This document shows positions 52,206 through 60,623 of a DNA stretch of 64,000 nt, one piece after another (the stretch's first letter is position 1; every line of letters starts with the position of its first letter). The stretch is from Kitasatospora indigofera. Its GTDB lineage: Bacteria > Actinomycetota > Actinomycetes > Streptomycetales > Streptomycetaceae. Location: contig NZ_BNBO01000033.1 in NCBI RefSeq assembly GCF_014655955.1, positions 36,486-100,485 on the forward strand, in the 5' to 3' direction. Below the pieces are notes generated by a model, which saw only the letters and a program-made list of their open reading frames with translations, ran no database searches and was not told the origin of the DNA. The position numbers and the translations under genes are program-made.

Positions 52206-52306
52206 GGACGTTCCCTCTCCCTGGTGGTGCCGGGCCGTGCTGGACGGCCGGGTGTTTGCGGTGTCGGCGGCGGTTCCCGCGGCGCCGGCGCGGACGGGGC
52301 CCGGGG

Positions 52307-53734
52307 TCACCTGGGCCACCTCCCGTCGCCTCGGTCGACGGGCCGGCGGGCGCCGTCCGCCAGGGCGGCGTCGGCCGCCGCGTGGCCGCTGCGCACGGCG
52401 CTCTCCATGGTCGCGGGCCAGCCGGTGGCCGTCCACGAGCCCGCCAGCAGCAGGCCGGGGACGCGGGTCCGGGCCACCGGACGGAGCGCGGCGCTGCCCG
52501 GGGCCGGGTCGAAGGTCGCGGTGCGCTCGCGGGTGACGAAGAAGTCCAGCACCTCGGCGCCGGCGGCGGCGGGCAGCAGCCTGGCGAGCTCCGGCAGGTA
52601 GCGCCGGCGCAGCTCGGCCACCGGCAGGTCGATCTCGTCCTGGACGGCGGACTGCGACACCGCCAGGTACTGGGCCCCCGGGTGCGCGGCGCCGAGGCCG
52701 GAGCCGGCCAGCCCGGAGTGCGTGGTGCGGTCGAAGACCCACTGGACCGGCGATCCCAGCGCCGCGAAGAACGGGCGGCGCAGCACCTTGCGGTCGTAGA
52801 TCACGTGCAGGTTGAGGATCGGCGCGGTGCCGAAGCCCGCGAGCCGCTGCTGCCCCTCGATCGCGTCCGGCGGCAGCAGGGCGGCGGCGGTGTCCTGGGC
52901 GCCCGCGAGGACGACCGTGTCGGCGGCCAGCAGCTCGCCGCCGTCCAGCCGCACGGCGTGCTGGCCGGCGGGCTTGAGCTCGGTGGCGCGGGCGCGCAGC
53001 AGGACCCGCACGCCGGCGCGCTCCAGCTCGGCGAGCGCCGCGTCGTGGTGGATCGCGCCGAGCGGGACGGCCGCCGTGCCGATGTCCGAGGCGCCCGGGT
53101 CGGAGAGCAGCCCGGTCTTGAAGACCATCGCGGCCAGCGCCAGCGAGACCTGGTCGGCGGTGGCGTTCAGGGTCGCCACGCCCACCAGGTCCCACATGGC
53201 GGCGAGGGTGGCGGCGTTCTGGCCGTGCCGGCGCAGCCAGTCGCCGAAGGAGATGTCGTCCAGGGCCGGGTCCGTGAGGTCCAGGCCCTTCAGCGCGAGC
53301 GCCGCCCGGACCACCCGCAGCCGGTCGGCGGGGCCCAGGTGCGGGTACGCCGCCAGGCTGCCGGCCAGGTGCAGCGGGACGGGCAGGGCGGCCCGGCGCA
53401 GCCGGCCCAGGGTGCGCCGGGCGACCGGCCCGGAGCCCTGGACGGCGAGCACCGGGACGTCCAGCCGGGGCTGGACGTCCACCAGCCGGCCGGCGCCGAG
53501 CCGGTCGACCAGCCCGCGGTAGGCGGTGCAGCAGCGCAGGAAGACGTGCTGGCCGTTGTCGACGGTCAGCTCGCCGCGCTGGAAGGAGAAGGCCAGGCCG
53601 CCGAGCCTGGGGCGGCCCTCGACCAGGGTGACGCGGTGGTCGGCCTCGGCGAGCCGCAGGGCGGCGGTGATGCCGGCCAGGCCGCCGCCGACCACCACGG
53701 CAGTGGGCCGGGCGGTGTCGGATCGCACGCTCAT
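52307..53734 (-). CDS. hpnE: Hydroxysqualene dehydroxylase HpnE
   Basis: A 475-residue FAD-dependent amine oxidase/phytoene desaturase-like enzyme. The dinucleotide loop is 'VVVGGGLAGITAALRLAEAD' (about residues 12-31), followed by 'LVEGRPRLGGLAFSF' and 'VDNGQHVFLRCCTAYRG', typical of HpnE. It converts hydroxysqualene to squalene using reduced FAD. The ATG at 53734 has GGGAGG five bases upstream, so the longer reading (53761) is not used. Confidence 0.93.
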   Translation of the reverse strand: MSVRSDTARPTAVVVGGGLAGITAALRLAEADHRVTLVEGRPRLGGLAFSFQRGELTVDNGQHVFLRCCTAYRGLVDRLGAGRLVDVQPRLDVPVLAVQGSGPVARRTLGRLRRAALPVPLHLAGSLAAYPHLGPADRLRVVRAALALKGLDLTDPALDDISFGDWLRRHGQNAATLAAMWDLVGVATLNATADQVSLALAAMVFKTGLLSDPGASDIGTAAVPLGAIHHDAALAELERAGVRVLLRARATELKPAGQHAVRLDGGELLAADTVVLAGAQDTAAALLPPDAIEGQQRLAGFGTAPILNLHVIYDRKVLRRPFFAALGSPVQWVFDRTTHSGLAGSGLGAAHPGAQYLAVSQSAVQDEIDLPVAELRRRYLPELARLLPAAAGAEVLDFFVTRERTATFDPAPGSAALRPVARTRVPGLLLAGSWTATGWPATMESAVRSGHAAADAALADGARRPVDRGDGRWPR

Positions 53735-53837
53735 CGGCCCTCCCCCCTGTCGTCGGCGCACGGGAAGCAGGTGCTCGACGCGAATCCGCCCGTGTGTGAT
53801 TCCGCGTTGACAAAGCGTGACATAACTGACGTGAGAA

Positions 53838-54740
53838 TCAAGAACGCCCTCCGGCGAGCCCCGACAGTGCCACGTATGCCTTCTCCCAGCCCGGCAGCGA
53901 CACCCGGCCGCGCAGGACCGACTCGGGGTCCGAGGCGATCCGGCCGAGCAGCCGGTGGTAGATGCCGGCCATCGCGGCGGTGCAGGCGCGGCTGCGGCGG
54001 TCCAGCAGCGGGAGCAGGCGCAGGCCCTCGGCGAAGGCCTGCTGGGCCCGCGCGGCCTCGAAGGCCACCAGGCCCGCGAAGTCGGCGCCGACCCGCGGCC
54101 TGGCCAGCGCGAAGCCCTCCTCGCAGCCGAACCGGGCGAGGTCCTCGGCGGGCAGGTAGGTCCGGCCGTTGACGGCGTCCTCGCGCAGGTCGCGCAGGAT
54201 GTTGGTGAGCTGGAGCGCCAGGCCCAGGGTGTCGGCGTACTCGGCGCCGCGGACCGGGTCCTCGCAGCCGTAGACGCCGAGCGAGAGGCGGCCGATGGAG
54301 CCGGCCACGCAGCGGCAGTAGACCTTGAGCTGCTCGTAGGTGCGGTACTCGGCGCCCTTGAGGTCCATCTCGACGCCGTCGATCAGCTCGTCGAAGCCGG
54401 CCAGCGGGATCGGGAAGCGTCGCGCGGCGTCCGCCAGCGCGACCTTGATCGGGTCGGTGTCGTCCTCGGCGACCTCGCCGGCCCTGATCTCGTCCAGCAG
54501 GTCGCGGGTGCGCAGCAGCTGGTCGGCCTTGCGCTCGGGGGGCAGTTCGCCGTCGCCGATGTCGTCGACCCGGCGGGCCAGGGCGTAGAGGGCCGACATG
54601 GCCAGCCGCTTGGGCTCCGGCAAGAGCCGGATCCCGTAGCTGAAATTGCGGGCCTGCAGGCCGGTGACCGCCTCGCAGTACCGATAGGCCGCCATGACCT
54701 GCGCCGACGCCAGTGGTGATGCCGCCACTCGGGCGTTCAC
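53838..54740 (-). CDS. hpnD: Presqualene diphosphate synthase HpnD
   Basis: A 300-residue squalene/phytoene synthase family protein. The first Asp motif is 'RRVDDIGDGE' and the second 'NILRDLREDAVNGRTYLP', both complete for binding FPP through Mg. 'EMDLKGAEYRTYEQLKVYCRCVAGSIGRLSLGV' in outline is the family signature. It couples two FPP to presqualene diphosphate. It starts at a GTG overlapping the hpnC stop (GTGA). A 103-base, relatively AT-rich gap to hpnE might hold an internal promoter. Confidence 0.93.
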   Translation of the reverse strand: MNARVAASPLASAQVMAAYRYCEAVTGLQARNFSYGIRLLPEPKRLAMSALYALARRVDDIGDGELPPERKADQLLRTRDLLDEIRAGEVAEDDTDPIKVALADAARRFPIPLAGFDELIDGVEMDLKGAEYRTYEQLKVYCRCVAGSIGRLSLGVYGCEDPVRGAEYADTLGLALQLTNILRDLREDAVNGRTYLPAEDLARFGCEEGFALARPRVGADFAGLVAFEAARAQQAFAEGLRLLPLLDRRSRACTAAMAGIYHRLLGRIASDPESVLRGRVSLPGWEKAYVALSGLAGGRS

Positions 54741-55729
54741 CTTCCCTTCGCGAAGATTGCCGCCGCCTTCGCTGCGAGGCGGCGCTTGTCGGGCTTCGCC
54801 TGCTGGGCGAGTACGTCGTACCCGGCCGCCTCGACGGCGGCCAGGGCCGCGTAGCCGCCGGCGGTGAATCCCGCCAGGAGCAGTCGGAGCCTCCCCCGAA
54901 CCGTACCCACCAGCGGCGCGCCGCGATCGAGCAGGGTCCGGGCCCGGTCCGCCTCGAAGGCGACCAGCTCGCGGACGGCCGGGCCGGCGCTCGGGGCGGC
55001 GAGGTCGGCCTCGGTGACGCCGAACCGCGCGAGGTCCTCGGCGGGGAGGTAGATCCGGCCCCGGGCGAGGTCCTCGGCGACGTCCTGGAGGTGCTCGACG
55101 ATCTGCAGCGCGGTGCAGATCGCGTCCGACAGGGCGATCCGCTCGGGGGTGGAGACGCCGGCGATGGAGAGCACCAGCCGGCCGACCGGGTCGGCGGAGA
55201 GCCGGCAGTAGTCGGTCAGGTCCTGGTAGCCGGGGTAGCGGGCGGTGGTCTGGTCCACCCGGTTGGCCTCGATCAGCCGCCGGAACGGCTCGGGGGTGAG
55301 CGCGTGCCGCCCGACCAGCGGGACGAGGGCGCGCATCAACGGGTGCCGGGGGCGGTCGGCGGCCGGGTCCAGCGCCGCTTCGAAGACCCGGTCGAGGTCC
55401 CGCTCCAGGCCGTCGAGCAGGGCCAGCCGGAAGGCGGTCTCGGCGGCCCCGGGCGGGCCGGCGGGAGCGCCCGCGGCCGGGCGCCCGGGCGCGGGCGCCG
55501 CGACGTCCAGCTGCCGGGCGGTGCCGGCCGGGTCGGCGAGGTCCCCGTCGCCGGCGTCGTCGACCAGCCGGGCGAAGCCGTACACCGCCATCAGGTCGGT
55601 GCGCCAGGCGGCCGGCAGGAAGAACGGGGCGACCGGGAAGTTCTCCAGGTCCGCCTTGTCGAGCGTCACCCCTGCTGACGGGTCCGTTGACTCAACTCTG
55701 GGATGGGCCGAAGCCGACACTGCTGTCAC
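54737..55729 (-). CDS. hpnC: Hydroxysqualene synthase HpnC
   Basis: A 330-residue squalene/phytoene synthase family protein and first gene of the hopanoid operon. The first Asp motif is 'RLVDDAGDGD'; the second is 'EHLQDVAEDLARGRIYLPAEDL', the HpnC variant of the DxxxD motif. It converts presqualene diphosphate to hydroxysqualene. There is a Pro/Ala/Gly insertion at about residues 75-95. The first GTG (55729) has its G-rich RBS only one base away; the second GTG (55720) has better spacing and may be the true start. Confidence 0.92.
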   Translation of the reverse strand: MTAVSASAHPRVESTDPSAGVTLDKADLENFPVAPFFLPAAWRTDLMAVYGFARLVDDAGDGDLADPAGTARQLDVAAPAPGRPAAGAPAGPPGAAETAFRLALLDGLERDLDRVFEAALDPAADRPRHPLMRALVPLVGRHALTPEPFRRLIEANRVDQTTARYPGYQDLTDYCRLSADPVGRLVLSIAGVSTPERIALSDAICTALQIVEHLQDVAEDLARGRIYLPAEDLARFGVTEADLAAPSAGPAVRELVAFEADRARTLLDRGAPLVGTVRGRLRLLLAGFTAGGYAALAAVEAAGYDVLAQQAKPDKRRLAAKAAAIFAKGR

Positions 55730-55890
55730 TCCCCCGTTCTACACCGTCCCGACCACCGACCTCGCCCGGACACGCGTCCGATACCGGGCGCCCCCTGCGA
55801 CGCACCACCCCCCGGCGTACAGCCTGACACCACGGAGCGCGCCGCAAAAGACCGCCTGCGAACGCATCGCCGCACGCTCACCCGCACGGC
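55730..55890. promoter_or_regulatory. Probable promoter region of the hopanoid operon
   Basis: About 160 bases between hpnC and the terminator of the next operon, the only place for the hopanoid promoter if the nine genes form one unit. No consensus element or operator stands out. Confidence 0.5.
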
Positions 55891-55939
55891 CGAGGGGCCG
55901 GCGTCCGGGACAGTCGCTGTCCCGGACGCCGGCCCCTCG
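55891..55939. terminator. Very strong terminator, 23-bp stem
   Basis: A perfect inverted repeat: arms of 23 bases (55891-55913 and 55917-55939) around a TCG loop, starting 11 bases past the stop of the leftward ABC ATPase gene. It insulates the exporter operon from the hopanoid operon. Confidence 0.9.
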
Positions 55940-55949
55940 CCGGTACCGC

Positions 55950-56777
55950 TCAGTGCTGCGGGCGCTCGCCGCGCTCGTAGGCGGAGACGACCTCCTCGGT
56001 CGGGCCGTCCATCACCAGCTCGCCGTGCTCGATCCAGATGGTCCGCTCGCACACCTCGCGGATCGACGAGTTGTCGTGGCTGACCAGGAAGACCGTGCCG
56101 GCGGCCTTGCGCAGCTCGTTGATCCGGGCCTTGCTGCGCTGCTGGAAGGCCTGGTCACCGGTGGCCAGCGCCTCGTCGATCAGCAGGACGTCGTGGGTTT
56201 TCGCGGCCGCGATGGAGAACCGCAGCCGGGCGCCCATGCCGGAGGAGTAGGTGCGCATCGGCAGGGAGATGAAGTCGCCCTTGTCGTTGATCCCCGAGAA
56301 GTCGACGATCTCCTCGTAGCGGGACCGCACCTCGGCCGGCGACATGCCCATCGCCAGGCAGCCCAGGACGACGTTGCGCTCGCCGGTGAGCTCGTTCATC
56401 AGGGCCGCGTTGACGCCCAGCAGCGAGGGCTGGCCGTTGGTGTAGATCCCGCCCCGCTCGGTCGGCAGCAGGCCGGCGATGGCCGCCAGCATGGTCGACT
56501 TGCCGGAGCCGTTGGAGCCGATCAGGCCGACGGCCTCGCCCTTGTACGCGGTGAAGCTGATCCCGCGCACGGCGTGCACCTCGCGCACGCCGGAGGCGCG
56601 CTTGCGGCTGATGATCCGGCTGATCGCGGAGGTCGCGCTGCCCTTGCCGGAGCCGGCGCCGTGCACCCGGTAGACGATGTGGACGTCGTCCACGATCACG
56701 GTGGGCTCACGGGCGGGAACGCTGTCCTGCACGGCCGGCTTCTTTCCCATGTCGATCTTGGTCGCACTGTCAGCCAC
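55950..56777 (-). CDS. Polysaccharide-type ABC exporter ATPase (Wzt/TagH-like)
   Basis: A 275-residue ATPase with Walker A 'GLIGSNGSGKSTMLAAIAG' (about residues 85-103), signature 'YSSGMGARLRFSIAA' and Walker B 'VLLIDEALATGD', H-loop 'FLVSHDNSSI'. The YSSGM signature and IDEALA are diagnostic for polysaccharide or teichoic acid exporters. It lacks the long C-terminal carbohydrate-binding domain found in some Wzt proteins. It overlaps the permease gene by eight bases. Mycobacterial galactan exporter Rv3781 is a plausible relative. Confidence 0.94.
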   Translation of the reverse strand: MADSATKIDMGKKPAVQDSVPAREPTVIVDDVHIVYRVHGAGSGKGSATSAISRIISRKRASGVREVHAVRGISFTAYKGEAVGLIGSNGSGKSTMLAAIAGLLPTERGGIYTNGQPSLLGVNAALMNELTGERNVVLGCLAMGMSPAEVRSRYEEIVDFSGINDKGDFISLPMRTYSSGMGARLRFSIAAAKTHDVLLIDEALATGDQAFQQRSKARINELRKAAGTVFLVSHDNSSIREVCERTIWIEHGELVMDGPTEEVVSAYERGERPQH

Positions 56778-57705
56778 GGCCGTACTCCTCCTCTGCCTTC
56801 CAGAAAAAGACGAACCCGATCACGAGCATCACGACCGCCCAGCCGATGCCGTAGGTCCACAGGTGGGCCGGCAGCTTCTGGTAGTGCGCCTCGTGCTTGT
56901 TGTAGATGATCGGCGCGAAGGCGTGCCGGACCAGGTCCATGTAGACCGAGGCCGGGTTGATCGTCATCACCACCTGGACCCACTTGGGCCAGTTGTCGAT
57001 GCGGTCCTGGATGCTGTACATCACGCCGGACATGTACAGCCACGCCCGCATCGCGAACGGGATCAGCTGCGAGATGTCACTGGTCTTGGCCCCGATCCGG
57101 GCCATGATCAGGGCGACACCGGTGTTGAACATCGACTGCAGCACCAGCGCGGGGGCCACCAGCAGCCAGGTCCGGCCGGGCTCGATCCCGTTCGCGATCA
57201 CCACGACGACCAGCACGACCATCGAGATCAGCAGCTGCTGGAGCTGGATCACCGTGAAGGCGATCGGCAGCGAGGCCCGCGGGAAGTGCAGCGCCCGGAT
57301 CAGCCCGAGGTTGTCGGAGATGGCCCGGGTGCCGGCCTGCACCGCGCTCTGCGTGAACTGGAACACGAAGACGCCGATGCACAGCCACGCGATGTAGTAC
57401 GGGAAATCGTCCTTGTTGGACAGGATCACGCCGAAGACCAGGTAGAACACCGCACAGTTCAGCAGTGGGGTCACCACCTGCCAGATCTGGCCGAGCTTGG
57501 CGTCCGTGTACTGCGCCACCAGGCGCGCGGTCGCGAACGCCCAGATGAAGTGCCGCCGGGCCCAGAGCTGCCTGACGTACTGGACCAGTGACGGGCGCCG
57601 GCCGCTGACCGCCAGGCCGTACTTGTCCGCGAGCTGCTTGGGGGTCAGGCCGGCGTCCGCCCCCCTCGGGGCGGAGAGGCTGGCAGGTTCACTCACTGTC
57701 GACAC
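56770..57705 (-). CDS. ABC-2 permease of polysaccharide exporter (Wzm/TagG-like)
   Basis: A 311-residue permease starting at a GTG with AAGGA upstream (a second GTG at 57696 is possible). It has a cytoplasmic N-terminus of about 70 residues and six membrane segments; 'TDAKLGQIWQVVTPLLNCAVFYLVFGVIL' in outline and 'YMSGVMYSIQDRI' followed by 'NPASVYMDLVRHAF' are typical of ABC-2 O-antigen, galactan or teichoic acid exporters. With the ATPase it should move a lipid-linked polymer or glycolipid across the membrane. Confidence 0.94.
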   Translation of the reverse strand: MSTVSEPASLSAPRGADAGLTPKQLADKYGLAVSGRRPSLVQYVRQLWARRHFIWAFATARLVAQYTDAKLGQIWQVVTPLLNCAVFYLVFGVILSNKDDFPYYIAWLCIGVFVFQFTQSAVQAGTRAISDNLGLIRALHFPRASLPIAFTVIQLQQLLISMVVLVVVVIANGIEPGRTWLLVAPALVLQSMFNTGVALIMARIGAKTSDISQLIPFAMRAWLYMSGVMYSIQDRIDNWPKWVQVVMTINPASVYMDLVRHAFAPIIYNKHEAHYQKLPAHLWTYGIGWAVVMLVIGFVFFWKAEEEYGRG

Positions 57706-57833
57706 ATTCGTCCTTCGCAGGGATCGGGAGTCGGGCGACCGGACGGCGGGGGGAACGCCGGCCGGACGCCGAGGGGGATCCAGGGGATCACGGGGGATTC
57801 GGCCGGCGGTGTGGTGGTCACCGGCCGCTGCGA

Positions 57834-58757
57834 TCAGATGACCGGCGGTCTGCCCAACCTGGTCAGCCGCCACACAGTACGCCATCGCATGGGCCGGCGC
57901 GTGCCGCAGGGCTCGCTCCAACCCGCCCGGAACCCGCCCACCCAGGCCTTGAGCGCCTCGGGGGAGGGGCGGCGGGCCAGCGTCAGCAGGAACCAGGTTC
58001 CCAGGTAGAGAGGCACGAACAGGGCGGGAAGGTTCCGCCGCGCGAGCCAGACCCGGTTCCGGGCCACGTTGTGGAAGAACGTGGCGTGCCGGGCGGGCGA
58101 GGTGGTCGGGTGGTGCAGCACCACGTCCGCCCGGTAGTCGATGGACCAGCCGGCGTCCAGCGCCCGCCACGCGAGGTCGGTCTCCTCGTGGGCGTAGAAG
58201 AACTCCGCGGGCAGCTGGCCGGCCTGCTCGAACACCGTGCAGCGCACGGCGCTGGCGCCGCCCAGGAAGGTGGTCACCCGGGACGAGCGCAGCGGGTCGC
58301 TGGCCCGCAGCCGGGGCACGTGCCGGCGCTGGGTGACGCCGGTCTCCGGGTCGGCGATCCGGAAGCTGACGATGCCCAGGCCCGGGTCGGCGGTGAACGC
58401 CTCCCGCAGCAGCTCGGCCGAGTCGGTACGGGGGAGCAGCCCGTCGTCGTCCAGGAACAGGACGGCGTCGACGTCCCGGCCGTCCGGGCCGAACAGCTCG
58501 ATGCCGACGTTGCGCCCGCCGGGGATGCCGACGTTCTCCGCCAGCTCGACCGAGCGCACGCCCGGCGGCAGCGGCGGCAGCGCGGCGCCCTGGCCGACCA
58601 CGGCCAGCTCGACGGCGGGGCCCTGCTGCGCGAGCACCGACTCGATCAGCGCGTTCAGCTCGGCCGGGCGGTTGCCCATGGTGATGATCACCGCGCCGAG
58701 GCGGAAGTCCTCGGGGCGGGTCGCGGCGGCGCCTCCGGAGGCGGCCGGGGCGGTCAT
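57834..58757 (-). CDS. GT2-family glycosyltransferase (GlfT1-like size)
   Basis: A 307-residue GT-A glycosyltransferase. Motifs: 'AVIITMGNRPAELNALIESVLAQ' in outline, 'NVGIPGGRNVGIELFGPDG', the DxD-like 'VLFLDDDGLLP', 'TTFLGGASAVRCTVFEQAGQLPAEFF' and the catalytic 'YAHEETDLAWRALDAGW'. The C-terminus has one hydrophobic segment ('LFVPLYLGTWFLLTLA'). It overlaps the CDP-alcohol phosphotransferase stop/start (ATGA). It resembles rhamnosyl- or galactofuranosyl-type transferases such as GlfT1, which sits between exporter genes in mycobacteria. Sugar donor is unknown. Confidence 0.92.
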   Translation of the reverse strand: MTAPAASGGAAATRPEDFRLGAVIITMGNRPAELNALIESVLAQQGPAVELAVVGQGAALPPLPPGVRSVELAENVGIPGGRNVGIELFGPDGRDVDAVLFLDDDGLLPRTDSAELLREAFTADPGLGIVSFRIADPETGVTQRRHVPRLRASDPLRSSRVTTFLGGASAVRCTVFEQAGQLPAEFFYAHEETDLAWRALDAGWSIDYRADVVLHHPTTSPARHATFFHNVARNRVWLARRNLPALFVPLYLGTWFLLTLARRPSPEALKAWVGGFRAGWSEPCGTRRPMRWRTVWRLTRLGRPPVI

Positions 58758-59584
58758 CGGAGCCTGCTGGAGAGGACGATGCTGAGCAGGTGGAGCACGG
58801 TCTGCAGCATGGCGACGGCCGCCAGCACCACCACCGCGAGCCGGGTGAAGAACAGCCCGCCGTGGACGGCGTCGGCCACCCCGGCGGCCAGGACGAACAG
58901 CGAGGCCTCGACCGCGCCGACCAGCCGGTGGAACTTCAGGAAGGAGGCGGCCTTGCGGGCCTTGGCCACGCCGGAGGAGCGCGGCACCGCGGCGCTGTCC
59001 TCGACCGCGGACAGGCCGCTGCGGGCCCGTGCCACGTCCACCAGGTCGGTCTCCGACTTGATCAGGATCGCGCCGAGCGCGGCCAGCGTGCCGAGGAAGG
59101 CCCACTCCCACTTCGACCCGCCGCTGTCGCGGTGGAAGAGGTCGGCGGCCCGCAGGCCGAGGCCGGTGAGCAGCGCCGCCTCGGACATGTAGTGGCCGAC
59201 CCGGTCCAGGTAGACGCCGGTGAGGGAGGTCTGGCGGCGCCAGCGGGCCACCTCGCCGTCCACGCAGTCGAGCAGCAGGTAGACCTGGATCAGCAGCGCG
59301 CCGAGGACCGCACCGGCCAGCCCGGGGACGACCAGCGCCGCACCGGCCAGGATGCCGGTGAGCATCATCAGGTAGGTGAGGCCGTTGGGCGTGATGAAGG
59401 TGACCGGCGCCAGCACCCGGGTGATCCGCAGCGAGATGCTGCGCATGTAGAGGCGCCCCGCCCAGTGCTCCGCGCTCCGGCGCTGCAGCATGCCCTCAGG
59501 GTGGATGACGGCCCGCAGCTCCTCGATCGAGGGCCGGACCGTGAGGTCGACCGCGGGGCGGTCAGTCGTTGACGGCTTGGACAT
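58754..59584 (-). CDS. CDP-alcohol phosphotransferase family membrane protein
   Basis: A 276-residue membrane enzyme with about six hydrophobic segments. The CDP-alcohol motif DxxDGxxAR...GxxxDxxxD is 'DCVDGEVARWRRQTSL' followed by 'GVYLDRVGHYMSE': the last Asp, the usual catalytic base, is His. The family joins a CDP-alcohol to another alcohol, releasing CMP. Between a nucleotidyltransferase, a glycerol-1-phosphate-dehydrogenase-like enzyme and a glycosyltransferase, it probably makes a phosphopolyol-linked lipid or phosphodiester head group. It overlaps the upstream gene by 23 bases. Confidence 0.9.
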   Translation of the reverse strand: MSKPSTTDRPAVDLTVRPSIEELRAVIHPEGMLQRRSAEHWAGRLYMRSISLRITRVLAPVTFITPNGLTYLMMLTGILAGAALVVPGLAGAVLGALLIQVYLLLDCVDGEVARWRRQTSLTGVYLDRVGHYMSEAALLTGLGLRAADLFHRDSGGSKWEWAFLGTLAALGAILIKSETDLVDVARARSGLSAVEDSAAVPRSSGVAKARKAASFLKFHRLVGAVEASLFVLAAGVADAVHGGLFFTRLAVVVLAAVAMLQTVLHLLSIVLSSRLR

Positions 59585-60623
59585 AGTCGGCGTACGCGTC
59601 CCTGATGGCTGATGGGGAGAGGTCTAGGTGCTCAAGGATGGTGAAGCGACCCGGACGGGTGTTCGGAGCGTAGTGCACCGCTTCGGTGAACTCCGCCTCG
59701 GTGAAGCCGATCTGAGCTGCGGTCACCGGCAGGCCGTGGCGTGCCAGGCACTCCACGATCAGACCGGTCAGCTCCCGCTCGCCCCGCAGGAAGCTGGCGA
59801 AGGCGGCCCCGAGGCCCACCTGTTCGCCGTGCTGGGCGGATCGCTTGGGATACAGCACGTCCAGGGCATGCGAGATCTCGTGGCAGGCACCGGAGGAGGG
59901 CCGGGTACTGCCCGCGATATTCATCGCGATGCCGGACAGTACCAGGGCTTCCGCCAGGGCCGTAAGGAGGTCCTTGTCCTGGAGGTTTCCCGGATGACGG
60001 AGCAGGCTCTCCCCCGCCGTGCGGGCCATCGCGACGGCCAGTCCGTCGACCTTCTCGCCGGTGACGGCCTGGGACAGCTCCCAGTCCGCGCAGGAGGAGA
60101 TGTTGGAGATCGCGTCGCCGATGCCGGCCGCGACGAAGCGCTGCGGCGCCTGGCGGATCACGTCCAGGTCGACCACGATGCCGATCGGTCCCGGCACCCC
60201 GTAGGAGCCCCGCCCGGCGTCGTTGTCGAGGGTGGAGACCGGCGAGCAGATGCCGTCGTGGGCCAGGTTGGTGGCCACCGCGACCACCGGCAGGCCGACC
60301 CGGGCGGCGGCGTACTTGGCGGCGTCGATGATCTTGCCGCCGCCGAGGCCGACCATGGCGTCGTAGTGCCCGGCCCGCATCCGGTCGGCGAGGCGCACCG
60401 CGCTGTCCAGGCTGCCGTCGTCCACGTTGTACCAGTCGGCGCCGGGCAGGGCCGGCTCCAGCCGGGACCGCAGCGCCGCGCCGGACCCGTTGCTGATCGC
60501 GATGGCGATCCGGCCGGCCGCGGACAGCCGCTGGTCGGCGAGGATGCCGGCCAGCGAGTCCAGGGCCCCGGAGCGGATCTCCACGAAGACCGGCGACGGA
60601 ACCAGGCGGGTCAGTACTGGCAC
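59562..60623 (-). CDS. Glycerol-1-phosphate dehydrogenase-like enzyme (AraM/EgsA type)
   Basis: A 353-residue iron/zinc-containing alcohol dehydrogenase. NAD(P) binding is in 'AMVGLGGGKIIDAAKYAA'; 'VATNLAHDGICSPVSTL' is the G1PDH signature; metal ligands are Asp in 'AAGIGDAISNISS', His in 'GACHEISHALD' and His in 'SAQHGEQVGLG'. Such enzymes reduce dihydroxyacetone phosphate to sn-glycerol-1-phosphate. It overlaps the nucleotidyltransferase gene by 13 bases. A different ketose phosphate could be the real substrate, which would set the polyol in this pathway. Confidence 0.88.
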   Translation of the reverse strand: MPVLTRLVPSPVFVEIRSGALDSLAGILADQRLSAAGRIAIAISNGSGAALRSRLEPALPGADWYNVDDGSLDSAVRLADRMRAGHYDAMVGLGGGKIIDAAKYAAARVGLPVVAVATNLAHDGICSPVSTLDNDAGRGSYGVPGPIGIVVDLDVIRQAPQRFVAAGIGDAISNISSCADWELSQAVTGEKVDGLAVAMARTAGESLLRHPGNLQDKDLLTALAEALVLSGIAMNIAGSTRPSSGACHEISHALDVLYPKRSAQHGEQVGLGAAFASFLRGERELTGLIVECLARHGLPVTAAQIGFTEAEFTEAVHYAPNTRPGRFTILEHLDLSPSAIRDAYADYVQAVND

